Source: Puniceicoccales bacterium (GTDB lineage Bacteria; Verrucomicrobiota; Verrucomicrobiia; Opitutales; UBA953). Taken from it: a DNA stretch of 27,917 bases. Below, piece after piece: positions 7,754 to 16,129 of the stretch. A program made the translations under genes and the position numbers. Within the stretch, counting starts at the first letter, position 1. The number at the start of each line of letters is the position of its first letter. The notes beneath the pieces were generated by a model. It worked only from the letters and a program-made list of their open reading frames with translations. It made no database searches and had not been told where the DNA came from. The DNA lies in contig JAITXH010000053.1 in assembly GCA_031284845.1 (NCBI GenBank), forward strand, positions 1 to 27,917, in the 5' to 3' direction.

Positions 7754-10102
7754 TCAAAACTTCAGCGAGCCGAAGGGATTGTTGTTAAAACCGCCTCCAG
7801 AGCTTGAGCCGTTGAATGACTTGCGCGGAGCGCCGCCGCTGTCGCGCACACCGCGGGCATCTTTTTGCGGGTTGGTGCGCATGGAGAGGCCGATGCGTTT
7901 GCGCGGGATGTCCACTTCGGTCACAATGACGCTTACCTTCTGGCCAACCTTCACCACTTCCGCAGGTTCTTTTACAAAGCTGTCCGAGAGCTGGCTGACG
8001 TGGACGAGGCCGTCCTGATGGACGCCGATGTCCACAAACGCGCCAAAGGCGGTCACGTTGGTGACGATACCGGGGAGGCGTTGGCCTTCGCGCAGGTCGC
8101 TCATCTCGTGAACGCCTTCTGCGAAGCTGAAAACTTCAAATTTTTCGCGCGGGTCGCGTCCGGGCTTTTCCAGTTCTTTCAGGATGTCGCGCAAGGTGGG
8201 CAGGCCGACTGTATCCGAAATGTAATTATGCAGCACGATCTTGGCGCGGGCCTTGGCGTCGCGCAGGAGGGCGGGCACATCCACGCCGGCGTCGCTGGCC
8301 ATTTTTTCGACGAGTTCGTAGCGTTCGGGGTGGACGGCGGAGGCGTCAAGCGGGTGGGTGCCGTCGCGGAGGCGGAGGAAGCCCGCGCACTGTTCAAAGG
8401 CTTTGGGGCCGAGGCGGGGGACTTTTTTAAGATCTTCGCGGGATTTGAACGCGCCATTTTCGTTGCGCCATTCGATGATGTTGGCGGCGATGCTGGCATT
8501 AAGCCCGGAGACATAGCTGAGGAGTTGCTTGGAGGCGGTGTTCAACTCGACGCCGACGCGGTTCACGCAGGATATAACGACGTTGTCGAGGGAGCGTTTG
8601 AGGGCGGACTGGTCCACGTCGTGTTGATATTGGCCGACACCGATGCTCTGGGGGTCGAGCTTGACGAGTTCGGCGAGCGGGTCCTGGAGGCGGCGCCCGA
8701 TGGAGACGGAGCCGCGCACGGTGACGTCCTCTTTGGGAAATTCTTCACGGGCGACTTCGGAAGCGGAGTAAATGGAGGCACCGGACTCGTTCACGGAGAC
8801 GACGGAGATCTCTGTCGGGAGTTTGAGCGCGCGCACGAAGGCGTCGGTCTCGCGGCTGGCCGTGCCGTTGCCGATGGCGATGGCCTGGATTTTATATTGA
8901 TGGCAGAGGATGCGGACGCGGTTGCCTGCGTCTTCGATTTGCGGACGGCTTCCGGTGGTGGGGAAGACGACTTCGTGGTGGAGGAGTTTGCCCTGAGCGT
9001 CGAGGATGACGAGCTTGCAGCCCGTGCGGAAACCGGGGTCGAGGGCGAGGGTGTTTTTTTGGCCAAGCGCGGGCGCCATGAGAAGTTCGGCGATGTTGGC
9101 GGCAAAGACGCGGATGGCTTCTTCGTCAGCGCGTTTTTTGGAGGCGAGGCGGGCCTCGGTTTCAAGGGATGGGCCGAGGAGCCGCTTCCAGGAGTCGTGG
9201 ATGGCGTCGCGCACTTGGGCGGCTGCGGTGCCTGTGCCGTGGATGTGGAGTTTATCGAGGATGGAGAGGGCGGCGTCTTCGGGCACGGTGATGCGGAAGA
9301 AGAGGAAGCCTTCTTTTTCGCCCCGGCGGATAGCCAGCACGCGGTGCGAGGGGGCAGAGGGCAGGGGTTCTTTCCACTCGAAGTAGTCTTTGTATTTCGC
9401 GCCTTCGGCCTCTTTGCCTTTGATGACCTCGGAGGCGAGGATGGCGTCTTTAGTATAGAGATTGCGGCAGGCTGCGCGGGAGGTGGCGTCGTCGCTTATG
9501 CGCTCGGCGATCACATCGCGGGCACCGGCGAGGGCGGCGTCGGCATCGGGGACTTCTTTGGCGGCGTCCACGTATTTGGCGGCTTCGGAGGCGGGGTCTG
9601 CGTTTTGGTTGGCGAGGAGGAAATCGGCGAGCGGCTCGAGGCCCCGTTCTTTGGCGATGGTGGCGCGGGTGCGGCGCTTGGGGCGGTAGGGGGCGTAGAT
9701 ATCTTCGAGGCGGGTGAGGGTGTCGGCCTTTTCAACGGCGGCTTTCAATTCCGGCGTGAGGTGTTTGTTCTCCTCAAGGGATTTGAGGATGGCCACTTTG
9801 CGGGCATCGAGTTCGCGGAGTTGTTCAAGGCGGTCGCGGATGGTGGTGATTTGCACTTCGTCCATCTCGCCGGTGACTTCTTTGCGGTAGCGGGCGATGA
9901 AGGGGACGGTGGCTCCTTCGCCGAGGAGTTTGGCGACAGCCATGACGCTGGAGACCGGGAGGGTGGTCTCCTTCGCGATTACGATGACGTGTGTGGCGTC
10001 TTCCGTGCCGACGGGCTTGGCGGCGGTAACGGGCACCGGGGAATCTCCGGTGGCGGTGGTGGTTGTTGTGGAGGTTGGCGAATCTTGTGCTGTGCCGATC
10101 AT
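7754..10102 (-). CDS. tex: Tex-family RNA-binding transcription accessory protein
   Basis: The product is 782 aa from the ATG at 10102. A Thr/Pro-rich tail of about 35 residues is followed by the Tex N-terminal helical domain (VPFIARYRKEVTGEMDEVQ, about 67-85), then the YqgF-like RNase H fold starting at LALDPGFRTGCKLVILD. A tandem helix-hairpin-helix region follows (LLSYVSGLNASIAANI and VPRLGPKAFEQCAGF). A C-terminal S1 domain (GIVTNVTAFGAFVDIG to RKRIGLSM) and a Gly/Ser/Asn-rich tail complete it. Tex proteins bind nucleic acid and act in transcription or RNA surveillance. An in-frame TTG at 10144 would add 14 residues with no homology. Its codon bias leaves a 2.6-kb antisense frame open; this is not a gene. 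Confidence 0.95.
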   Translation of the reverse strand: MIGTAQDSPTSTTTTTATGDSPVPVTAAKPVGTEDATHVIVIAKETTLPVSSVMAVAKLLGEGATVPFIARYRKEVTGEMDEVQITTIRDRLEQLRELDARKVAILKSLEENKHLTPELKAAVEKADTLTRLEDIYAPYRPKRRTRATIAKERGLEPLADFLLANQNADPASEAAKYVDAAKEVPDADAALAGARDVIAERISDDATSRAACRNLYTKDAILASEVIKGKEAEGAKYKDYFEWKEPLPSAPSHRVLAIRRGEKEGFLFFRITVPEDAALSILDKLHIHGTGTAAAQVRDAIHDSWKRLLGPSLETEARLASKKRADEEAIRVFAANIAELLMAPALGQKNTLALDPGFRTGCKLVILDAQGKLLHHEVVFPTTGSRPQIEDAGNRVRILCHQYKIQAIAIGNGTASRETDAFVRALKLPTEISVVSVNESGASIYSASEVAREEFPKEDVTVRGSVSIGRRLQDPLAELVKLDPQSIGVGQYQHDVDQSALKRSLDNVVISCVNRVGVELNTASKQLLSYVSGLNASIAANIIEWRNENGAFKSREDLKKVPRLGPKAFEQCAGFLRLRDGTHPLDASAVHPERYELVEKMASDAGVDVPALLRDAKARAKIVLHNYISDTVGLPTLRDILKELEKPGRDPREKFEVFSFAEGVHEMSDLREGQRLPGIVTNVTAFGAFVDIGVHQDGLVHVSQLSDSFVKEPAEVVKVGQKVSVIVTEVDIPRKRIGLSMRTNPQKDARGVRDSGGAPRKSFNGSSSGGGFNNNPFGSLKF

Positions 10103-10439
10103 GAGAAAAGCGCGCCATGGTGGAAACGATGGAGAAGACGACAAGTGATTTTCTTTTTTTTCTTTTCGTCCTGTATTGCTCTCAGGAAGCGGGGAAGCGC
10201 TCTTCTGTTCTTTTCAGGTCAAGTATCCCGTGCGTTGCCCGGGCTGGCGAGGCAGGTGCCGTTGGGGGTGGTTCGCTCTGTTTTTCGTAGTAAAAAATGC
10301 TGGAACTACTTGATGCTGTTAATGGCATTGGCAAAAAATCTCTCTTTCGCAGTAAATAGGCAGGAGGGATTCGGAACTTTCTCCGCAGGGCTGTGTCTTT
10401 CCGCAATACTTCATTTCACCACACAGACAAACATATCTC
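10103..10439. other. Divergent intergenic region between tex and the HEAT-repeat gene
   Basis: This stretch of 337 bp holds no gene I believe in. It must carry the promoters of tex (minus) and of the HEAT-repeat gene (plus). Next to tex there is a long T-run on the plus strand (10147-10170). A TTGGCA at 10328-10333 followed by TAAATA at 10353-10358 has a 19-bp gap and is too poor to call a promoter. No ribosome binding site precedes either start. Confidence 0.45.
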
Positions 10440-11822
10440 ATGCGACTCATCACTTCTTCTATACTCGTATTTGCCGGGGCAATTGCCTTTGCTCCGCTTC
10501 AGGCTCAGGAGGCTTCCATTGATGCTTCCAAGACTGAGCAAGTGCGCGCCAAACTGGCTAAGCTGACGCCCGAGCAGAAACAGGCGACCGTGCTGGCGGC
10601 CATTAAAATTTTGGAGGACGGTCAGAAGACTGCCGCCGAAAAAGTGGGTGCCATCCGCAGCCTCGAACTGTTGCAATCGCCGGACAGCGTGTCGGCATTG
10701 AGCAAACTGCTGGGCGACGCCACTCTGGCCGATGAAGCTCGTGCCGCACTCCAGCGCATTCCCAGCGCAGCGGTGCCTGCTGCGCTTCTTGGTGCTCTGC
10801 GCACGACCACAGACGCGAAACTGCAGGCCGGCTTTCTTGAGAGCCTTGGGCGCTTGCGCGAAAAATCCGCCGTCCCCGTGATTGCCGATTTGCTGAAAAG
10901 CAGCAAAGACGTCCGCGTCCTCGAGGCCTCCGTGCGGGCATTGGGCTCAATCGGTAGCGCTGAAGCTTTTGCAGTATTGAAAAATGCTTCCTTGTCACCT
11001 GCACAGGTGGAGTTGCAGAAGGACGTTCTGCTCGACATCGCAGAAAAGCTCCTCTCGTCCTCGAAATCCGGTGCAGATATCGCGAGCATCAAGGAAGTGC
11101 TGGAGAATTTTTCCAAAGACAGCGCTGATACGGATATCCGCTTCTCGTCGTGGTTGCTGCGCATTCGTTATAGTTTGACGGACGCTGGCGCCGCGCTGAC
11201 CAGTGGCGACAAGGTGGTCCGCAGTGCAGCACTCGCGTTTTTGAGCAGTGCGCAGGACACCGAATCGAGCAAGACCCTTATCACGCTGATCGGCACCGTC
11301 AAAGGCGCTGATGCCAAGGCCGTCCTCGGCGCAATAGCCAACCGCCATTTGTCTGCCGCTGCTCCGGCACTCCGCTCCCGTATCGGCTCGGAGTCCGACG
11401 CCGACACCAAGGCTGAATTTATCAAGACTCTCGGGCAAATCGGCAGTGCGGCGGATGTCGCATTTTTCGCTGCTTTGTTGAAAGAGAAGGGCGATTTCGC
11501 CGATGCCGCCAACGAAGCGCTTAAGCAAGTGCGCGGTGAAGGTGTGCCGGCTGCGTTTGTCGCACTGATTACCAACGCCTCTTCGGGTAGCGAAGTGCGC
11601 AAGGAACTGCTTGGCATCTCCTATCGCCGCCCGCTTCCGCAGGTGACCGAGGGCATTCTTCCGGTGTTGAACGATCCGGATGGCGATGTGCGCATTGAGG
11701 CTCTCAAGGCCGTCGAACGCTTGTCGTCCAAGGCAAATCTTCCCGCTCTGGAAAAGGTCAATGCCACGGACAAAGATGTCGCGAGCCGTTTGCAGAAACT
11801 CATCAAAAAATTGCGCGGTTGA
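10440..11822 (+). CDS. Exported HEAT-repeat protein of unknown function
   Basis: The product is 460 aa. It starts with a signal peptide (MRLITSSILVFAGAIAFA, cleavage near LQAQEA at 22-24). The rest is an alpha-helical solenoid of HEAT-like repeats. Examples are VPVIADLLKSSKDVRVLEAS, AEFIKTLGQIGSAADVAFFA and ILPVLNDPDGDVRIEALKAV, each a helix pair ending in an ALxxLxS or LG.IGS type turn. HEAT solenoids bind proteins, so a periplasmic scaffold role is plausible, but no catalytic residues or partner are visible. The gene is monocistronic: it has its own terminator at 11845-11890 and its own upstream region. No Shine-Dalgarno is present. Confidence 0.8.
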   Translation: MRLITSSILVFAGAIAFAPLQAQEASIDASKTEQVRAKLAKLTPEQKQATVLAAIKILEDGQKTAAEKVGAIRSLELLQSPDSVSALSKLLGDATLADEARAALQRIPSAAVPAALLGALRTTTDAKLQAGFLESLGRLREKSAVPVIADLLKSSKDVRVLEASVRALGSIGSAEAFAVLKNASLSPAQVELQKDVLLDIAEKLLSSSKSGADIASIKEVLENFSKDSADTDIRFSSWLLRIRYSLTDAGAALTSGDKVVRSAALAFLSSAQDTESSKTLITLIGTVKGADAKAVLGAIANRHLSAAAPALRSRIGSESDADTKAEFIKTLGQIGSAADVAFFAALLKEKGDFADAANEALKQVRGEGVPAAFVALITNASSGSEVRKELLGISYRRPLPQVTEGILPVLNDPDGDVRIEALKAVERLSSKANLPALEKVNATDKDVASRLQKLIKKLRG

Positions 11823-11844
11823 TTTTCGCAAAGTCTGATTTACG

Positions 11845-11890
11845 ACCCGCGCCGTGTTGCCTGAGGGCAGCCCGGCGCGGGTTTTTTATT
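11845..11890 (+). terminator. Strong rho-independent terminator after the HEAT-repeat gene
   Basis: A GC-rich 10-bp perfect stem (11845-11854 with 11873-11882) encloses an 18-nt loop and runs into six Ts and further T/A bases. It lies 23 bp after the HEAT-repeat stop codon and 44 bp ahead of ruvA, so ruvA is probably transcribed from its own promoter. Confidence 0.85.
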
Positions 11891-11933
11891 TTCGGCTTTC
11901 AAGTCCGGAGAAAACGTTTCCACTCACGCATTC

Positions 11934-12539
11934 ATGATTGTTTCCCTTAATGGCACTGTTCTCGAAAGCGGAATCTTTCGCGCTGTAATCGAATGCCACG
12001 GCGTCGGCTACGAAGTGCATATTCCCGTGACTACTGCCGAAAAGCTGCCTCCCGCAGGCGCTGCCGTGCGCTTGCATACATTGCAGGTCTTCCGCGAGAA
12101 CGATCAGGCGCTCTATGGATTCGCATCTGCCGGGGAGCGCGATTTTTTCCGCTTGCTGGTCGAAAAAGTGTCCGGCATCGGCCCAAGGACAGCGCTTAAT
12201 ATATTCAGCCGCCTCTCGCTCACTGTGCTCAAGGATGCCATTGCCCGTGGCGACGTGAAGTTGCTTTCCGATTGCCCCGGCATTGGCAAAAAGACCGCAG
12301 AGCGGCTTGTCGTCGAGTTGCGCGATAAGATTTTACCCGGCGCGGGCATTTCGCCTGTGCCCTCCACCAGTGCCTCTGCCGCGCCTGCCCAATCCTCCTT
12401 GCACCATGATGCCGTGGCGGCGCTCGTCTCTCTCGGCCTCAAACTCGCCGACGCCGACAAGGCGGTGCGGCGCGCATTGGAAAAAACCGGCGCGGATACC
12501 ACCGTGGAAAAGCTCATCCGCGCTGCGTTGGGAAATTGA
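11934..12539 (+). CDS. ruvA: Holliday junction DNA helicase subunit RuvA
   Basis: The product is 201 aa, the standard RuvA length. Domain I is the OB fold starting MIVSLNGTVLESG with IECHGVGYEVHIP. Domain II holds two helix-hairpin-helix motifs, EKVSGIGPRTALNIFSRL (about 77-94) and DCPGIGKKTAERLVVEL (about 113-129). An Ala/Ser/Pro linker leads to the C-terminal RuvB-contacting domain III (about 152-201). RuvA tetramers bind Holliday junctions and load RuvB for branch migration. Neither ruvB nor ruvC is next to it here. The ATG at 11934 gives the usual N-terminus, without a ribosome binding site. A likely terminator follows. Confidence 0.97.
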   Translation: MIVSLNGTVLESGIFRAVIECHGVGYEVHIPVTTAEKLPPAGAAVRLHTLQVFRENDQALYGFASAGERDFFRLLVEKVSGIGPRTALNIFSRLSLTVLKDAIARGDVKLLSDCPGIGKKTAERLVVELRDKILPGAGISPVPSTSASAAPAQSSLHHDAVAALVSLGLKLADADKAVRRALEKTGADTTVEKLIRAALGN

Positions 12540-12546
12540 GCTTTAC

Positions 12547-12590
12547 GGGAAATGGATTGGATTTGCCCAATTTTCCCCTTTCCATTTTTC
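12547..12590 (+). terminator. Probable terminator after ruvA
   Basis: GGGAAA (12547-12552) pairs with TTTCCC (12572-12577), and ATTGG (12556-12560) pairs with CCAAT (12567-12571), leaving a 3-nt bulge and a 6-nt loop. A pyrimidine tract with TTTTTC follows. The stem is imperfect and AT-rich, so it may be weak. The rest of the gap to 12651 is a C/T-rich low-complexity run. Confidence 0.45.
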
Positions 12591-12651
12591 AAAACCTCTC
12601 CACCTTCCCGCCTTTCCCCTTTTTTTTGCATTTCAATTTTCCCAAAGACAA

Positions 12652-13545
12652 ATGCGTCACGACTCACCGGAATTTAAAGTCCGCATGAATGATCACATCG
12701 CAGCCATTGAGGCAGCGATACACCAGCACACGCCTGCGCCGGATACCCGGCCCGCGATACTCCATCAGGCTATGCGCTACAGCTTGCAAGCGGGAGGTAA
12801 GCGGCTTCGTCCCGTGCTCTGCCTCGCCGCTCACGCGCTCTTTCCGTCCACGCTGGATCCGCTTCCCGCAGCCGTTGCGCTGGAGTGCCTCCACACCTAC
12901 AGCCTCATCCACGATGATTTGCCCTGTATGGATAATTCCGATCTGCGCCGCGGGCACCTCACTTGCCACAAACAATTTGACGACGCGACGGCCCTCCTCG
13001 CAGGCGATGCCTTGCTCACGCATGCACTCTGGCTCCTCGCCGAGGCTTATCAGGATGTTCCCGCTGTCGCCGTCGGCCTTGTGCGCGATCTCGGCGATGC
13101 CGCAGGCTCGAAAAAACTCATCGGCGGGCAAGTCGAAGACATCATCGGAGAACGGGGCGCAGCCACCTTGGAGCGCCTCGACTTCATCCACCACAACAAG
13201 ACCGCTGCGCTCATCACCGCCAGCATCACTATGGGCGTGCGCCTCACAAACGCTCCGGCGGGTGCCGTGGAAAAAGCCCGCGAAATCGGCCTCAACGCCG
13301 GCCTCGCATTTCAGGTGATAGACGACATCCTGGATGTTACCAGCGATGCTACCACGATGGGTAAGCCGGTGAATGTCGACGCGGACAATAAGAAGATCAC
13401 CTACCCGCGCCTGCACGGAATCGAAGCCTCCCGCGCCAAGGCCCACGAGCTTACCGCCACTGCCGTCCGCCTTTGCGAAGAACTCGGTGGGCAAAATGAA
13501 TTTCTTGTCGCACTCGTGCGCGGCATGGAGCACCGTATCCACTAA
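12652..13545 (+). CDS. ispA: Short-chain trans-prenyl diphosphate synthase (FPP/GGPP synthase)
   Basis: The product is 297 aa, the usual size for bacterial farnesyl/geranylgeranyl diphosphate synthase. The first aspartate-rich motif is DDLPCMD (88-94), with the two-residue insertion typical of bacterial IspA, preceded by LHTYSLIH. GGQVEDI (158-164), the KT pair in HNKTAALI (181-188), QVIDDILDVTSD (221-232) and the GKPVNVDADNKKITYP region complete the active site. It condenses isopentenyl diphosphate with allylic diphosphates for quinone, carotenoid and bactoprenol synthesis. The frame is open back into ruvA, but the ATG at 12652 gives the family N-terminus. The exact chain length of the product cannot be read. 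Confidence 0.92.
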   Translation: MRHDSPEFKVRMNDHIAAIEAAIHQHTPAPDTRPAILHQAMRYSLQAGGKRLRPVLCLAAHALFPSTLDPLPAAVALECLHTYSLIHDDLPCMDNSDLRRGHLTCHKQFDDATALLAGDALLTHALWLLAEAYQDVPAVAVGLVRDLGDAAGSKKLIGGQVEDIIGERGAATLERLDFIHHNKTAALITASITMGVRLTNAPAGAVEKAREIGLNAGLAFQVIDDILDVTSDATTMGKPVNVDADNKKITYPRLHGIEASRAKAHELTATAVRLCEELGGQNEFLVALVRGMEHRIH

Positions 13546-13551
13546 AACAGA

Positions 13552-13568
13552 CGGGACGGGAAGTCCCG
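13552..13568 (+). other. GC hairpin between ispA and the exported protein gene
   Basis: CGGGAC (13552-13557) and GTCCCG (13563-13568) form a 6-bp stem with a 5-nt loop, 7 bp after the ispA stop codon. No T-run follows, so it may be a stabilising or attenuating hairpin and not a full terminator. Confidence 0.35.
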
Positions 13569-13604
13569 GCACTTCTCCACAAACAAAAATCAGTTTCACC
13601 TCTC

Positions 13605-14582
13605 ATGAAAAAGCTCATCCTCGCCGCAGGCATTGCTGCCTTGCTCACCTTCACCACCGCAGGCAGCGCCGCCCCGCTCAACACCAATGGCATCCCCGCC
13701 GCCGCGCAGGGCCTCATCCATCTGGATTACGATCTCGTTAAAAAATCCGCCATCGGGACGGAGTATATAGCCTCCCTCAAGAGCCAGAAAAAAGGCTCCG
13801 AAGACTTCATTAATACGTTGAAAGATGACTTGGGGTTGGACCTCGAGAAGGACGCCATCAGCGACATCACACTCGGGCTGACCGCTCCTGCCGCTGCCGA
13901 CGTAGATCCTGACGTGATCGTCATCGTGCGCGGCAAATTCAGCCCCGAAAAATTTCTCAGCGCAGGCAAAAAGAAAAACGCGAAGTTCGTCGCCGTGGGC
14001 AAGCATTCCTTCGCAAACGTCGGCACTCACGACAAGAAATGGCTTGTCGGTGTTGTTGACGGCAAAACCCTTATCGCCGTGAATAAAAGTGCCGCACTCG
14101 CCACTGCCGCCGTAGACGCGCATACTGGCGCGGCCAAATCGTTCGCCGCGCCCGCCCCCTTGGTCTCTTTCGGAAAACAGTTTGGCAACCCTGCCATCCT
14201 GATTTACGCCGACGGCAGGCTCTTCCCACCGGCGGACAATCAGGGCGGCGTGAGCGTTCCACCGCCGGACAGCCTTTATGCTGCTTTGGGCGATAACGGG
14301 ACTAACATCCGCTTGCGCACCACCGCCGCCTATCCCACTGCCGAGAAAGCGCAACAGGCGCAGGCGACATTGCAAGGGCTTGCCGGCATCATCCAGTCAA
14401 TGTCTGCTCAGGGCAACGGAGCCGGAGGCAAGCAAGATCCTAAGAGCGCCGCCCGTTTGAACAAATTATTCAGCGCGATGAAATTCACCACTGCGGATAA
14501 ATTTTTCCTTTTTGCGGTGGATTATCCGGTCGCCGATGCAGTGCAGGCGCTCAAGGCACAATCTGCCGGTAAAGCCAAATAA
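13605..14582 (+). CDS. Exported protein of unknown function
   Basis: The product is 325 aa with a signal peptide (MKKLILAAGIAALLTFTTAG, cleavage near GSAAP at 21-24). The mature part mixes alpha and beta elements: LIHLDYDLVKKSAIGTEYIA, a Lys-rich helix, DVIVIVRGKFSPEKFLSAG, KWLVGVVDGKTLIAVNKSA, ALGDNGTNIRLRTTAAYPT and a closing helix AVQALKAQSAGKAK. The pattern of measuring-type strands and a VRGKF..EKF segment recalls exported proteins of Verrucomicrobia and Planctomycetes of unknown role, some grouped near DUF3352, but I cannot name the family firmly. There are no Cys pairs, catalytic triads or membrane helices after the signal. It lies 59 bp after ispA, with a hairpin between them. Confidence 0.75.
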   Translation: MKKLILAAGIAALLTFTTAGSAAPLNTNGIPAAAQGLIHLDYDLVKKSAIGTEYIASLKSQKKGSEDFINTLKDDLGLDLEKDAISDITLGLTAPAAADVDPDVIVIVRGKFSPEKFLSAGKKKNAKFVAVGKHSFANVGTHDKKWLVGVVDGKTLIAVNKSAALATAAVDAHTGAAKSFAAPAPLVSFGKQFGNPAILIYADGRLFPPADNQGGVSVPPPDSLYAALGDNGTNIRLRTTAAYPTAEKAQQAQATLQGLAGIIQSMSAQGNGAGGKQDPKSAARLNKLFSAMKFTTADKFFLFAVDYPVADAVQALKAQSAGKAK

Positions 14583-14587
14583 CCTTG

Positions 14588-14604
14588 CCGGCGCTCTACG
14601 CCGG
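14588..14604. terminator. Weak hairpin between convergent genes
   Basis: CCGGCG (14588-14593) pairs with CGCCGG (14599-14604) around a 5-nt loop, just after the stop of the exported-protein gene and ahead of the convergent meaB stop. T-rich sequence is modest on both sides, so termination in either direction is possible but not certain. Confidence 0.35.
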
Positions 14605-14652
14605 AGGATTTGTTAACGGGAAACCGGGCTTGGGGAGCGCGTCCTGCGCTTC

Positions 14653-15765
14653 TCAATGGCCTGCGCGAAGCGTTCCTCCGTCCAGCAGTTGTGCGATGGC
14701 CTCTGCCACGGGCACGGAGCCATCTGCCACGGCGTTTTCCAGCTCAGGCAGATTTCTTTGCACAAACGCATTTTCGAAAAACCGGTTCAACACAGCCTCA
14801 CGTATCAAGGTGTGAAACCATTGCGTATTTTGTTCGCGCCGGCGTGACTCAAATATGCCCTCTTGTCGAAGCTGGGCACAAAAGCCTTGGATAAGCGTCC
14901 AGATATCCGTCAACCCGGAGCCATCCAGCGCGGAGCAGGCAAGCGCCTTGGGCGTCCAGCCGGGCGTGAACGGCGTCAAATAATGCAAGATGCGCCCGTA
15001 TTCACCACTGGCCACCTGAGCGCGCCGGAGGTTGTCGCCGTCGGCCTTGGTGACCGCGATGGCATCGGCCATTTCGATGACGCCTTTTTTGAGACCCTGC
15101 AGCTCGTCGCCCGCACCGGCTATTTGCAGCAGCAGAAAGAAATCCGTCATCGTGCGCACAGAGACTTCGCTTTGGCCGACACCGACCGTCTCGATGAAAA
15201 TAATGTCGAACCCCGCCGCTTCGCACAAAAGCATGGCTTCACGGGTTTTTGCGGCGACGCCGCCGAGCGCGTTGCCCGCAGGCGAGGGGCGGATGAATGC
15301 GTTTGGCAAGCGGGAGAGTTCTTCCATGCGCGTCTTGTCGCCGAGCACACTGCCGCCGCTGACGGCGCTGGATGGATCTACAGCCAACACGGCGAGCTTG
15401 TGCCCGCTTTCGCAAAGCTGCTTGCCGAAGTATTCGATGAAGGTGCTCTTTCCTGCGCCCGGGACACCTGTAATGCCTACACGGACGGATTTCCCGGAGA
15501 ATGGCAGGCACTGCCTGAGCACTGTTGCGGCGGCTTCGCGATGGGCAGGAGCGCGGCTTTCGACAAGGGTAATGGCGCGTGCGAGCGCCACGCGATCCCC
15601 GGCGAGGATGCCTTTTACAGCATCGTCGGCGGAAATGACGGTTTTGCGGTGGATTTTAGGGAGGCGAACGATTTCCGCAGGCGGGACGATTCCAGGCACT
15701 TCCTGAAGGGCTTGTTGGAAATGCGGGTCGCGGTCGTCCGGCGTATGTTTCAAATCATGGAACAT
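14653..15765 (-). CDS. meaB: MeaB/ArgK-type P-loop GTPase
   Basis: The product is 370 aa from the ATG at 15765, somewhat longer than typical MeaB at both ends. The G3E-family Walker A motif is GVPGAGKST (100-108). AVDPSSAVSGGSVLGDKTRM, RPSPAGNALGGVA and IETVGVGQSEVSV are hallmark MeaB segments, and the base-recognition motif is VTKADGDN. MeaB protects and reloads adenosylcobalamin-dependent methylmalonyl-CoA mutase. No mutase or epimerase gene lies in this window. TTG and GTG starts at 15804 and 15774 are possible, and no candidate has a ribosome binding site. A 372-codon antisense frame on the plus strand is a shadow. Confidence 0.93.
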   Translation of the reverse strand: MFHDLKHTPDDRDPHFQQALQEVPGIVPPAEIVRLPKIHRKTVISADDAVKGILAGDRVALARAITLVESRAPAHREAAATVLRQCLPFSGKSVRVGITGVPGAGKSTFIEYFGKQLCESGHKLAVLAVDPSSAVSGGSVLGDKTRMEELSRLPNAFIRPSPAGNALGGVAAKTREAMLLCEAAGFDIIFIETVGVGQSEVSVRTMTDFFLLLQIAGAGDELQGLKKGVIEMADAIAVTKADGDNLRRAQVASGEYGRILHYLTPFTPGWTPKALACSALDGSGLTDIWTLIQGFCAQLRQEGIFESRRREQNTQWFHTLIREAVLNRFFENAFVQRNLPELENAVADGSVPVAEAIAQLLDGGTLRAGH

Positions 15766-15804
15766 GAGAATCACCAAGGCAGGAGAACATTGCGCTTTGC
15801 GCAA

Positions 15805-15835
15805 ATTAAAAATGAAAAATTAAAAATGAAAAATT
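15805..15835. repeat. AT-rich tandem repeat, 14-bp unit
   Basis: The unit ATTAAAAATGAAAA occurs twice in tandem (15805-15818 and 15819-15832), followed by the start of a third copy. It lies about 40 bp upstream of the meaB start in an otherwise GC-rich setting. A related inverted copy is at 16111-16129. Confidence 0.75.
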
Positions 15836-15873
15836 GGAGCTGCGCCGCGCCAGCGGAAACAAGGCGGTTCTTC

Positions 15874-15990
15874 TCAACCTATCTCATAATCGGCGTCGGT
15901 GAGGTGGATCATCTTTTCGGCAGCGATGGCGTCGTTGATGCGATAAAGCGGGACTTCGCCTTCGAAGGCGGCGGCGTGTAAATGGGGCAT
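15874..15990 (-). CDS. Possible 38-codon ORF or gene remnant
   Basis: An ATG at 15990 opens a 38-codon frame ending in TGA at 15874. The peptide starts MPHLHAAAFEGEVPLYRIND and ends HLTDADYEIG. The codons are GC-rich at the third position like the genes around it, and the composition is protein-like, unlike the AT-rich DNA on either side. There is no ribosome binding site and I do not recognise a family. It may be a small protein, the decayed end of a lost gene, or chance. Confidence 0.3.
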   Translation of the reverse strand: MPHLHAAAFEGEVPLYRINDAIAAEKMIHLTDADYEIG

Positions 15991-16110
15991 CGGTGTTTGC
16001 CATGGCAGAGGCAGCTTGAGAGCGCTTATTGTGCGGGCAATTGAAAATATGCGACCTGTAGTTTGTCAGCCATTTGCTGTTAGTTACCGATTAAAGATTA
16101 TCAGTTTATG

Positions 16111-16129
16111 CCATTTTCCATTTTTAATT
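16111..16129. repeat. Inverted partner of the AT-rich repeat
   Basis: Read on the minus strand this is AATTAAAAATGGAAAATGG, which matches the sequence at 15804-15822 at about 15 of 19 positions. The two copies face each other about 290 bp apart, with the small ORF between them, and lie 16 bp past the murC-murB stop codon. Confidence 0.5.

Noticed and set aside
7865..10522. 885-codon plus-strand frame across tex
   Set aside because: It lies opposite the whole of tex, whose domains are complete. The protein is a low-complexity Gly/Asp/Phe/Val-rich antisense reading, caused by GC-rich codon choice that avoids reverse-strand stops.
14863..15981. 372-codon plus-strand frame opposite meaB
   Set aside because: It is antisense to a clear MeaB GTPase and has no recognisable motif.
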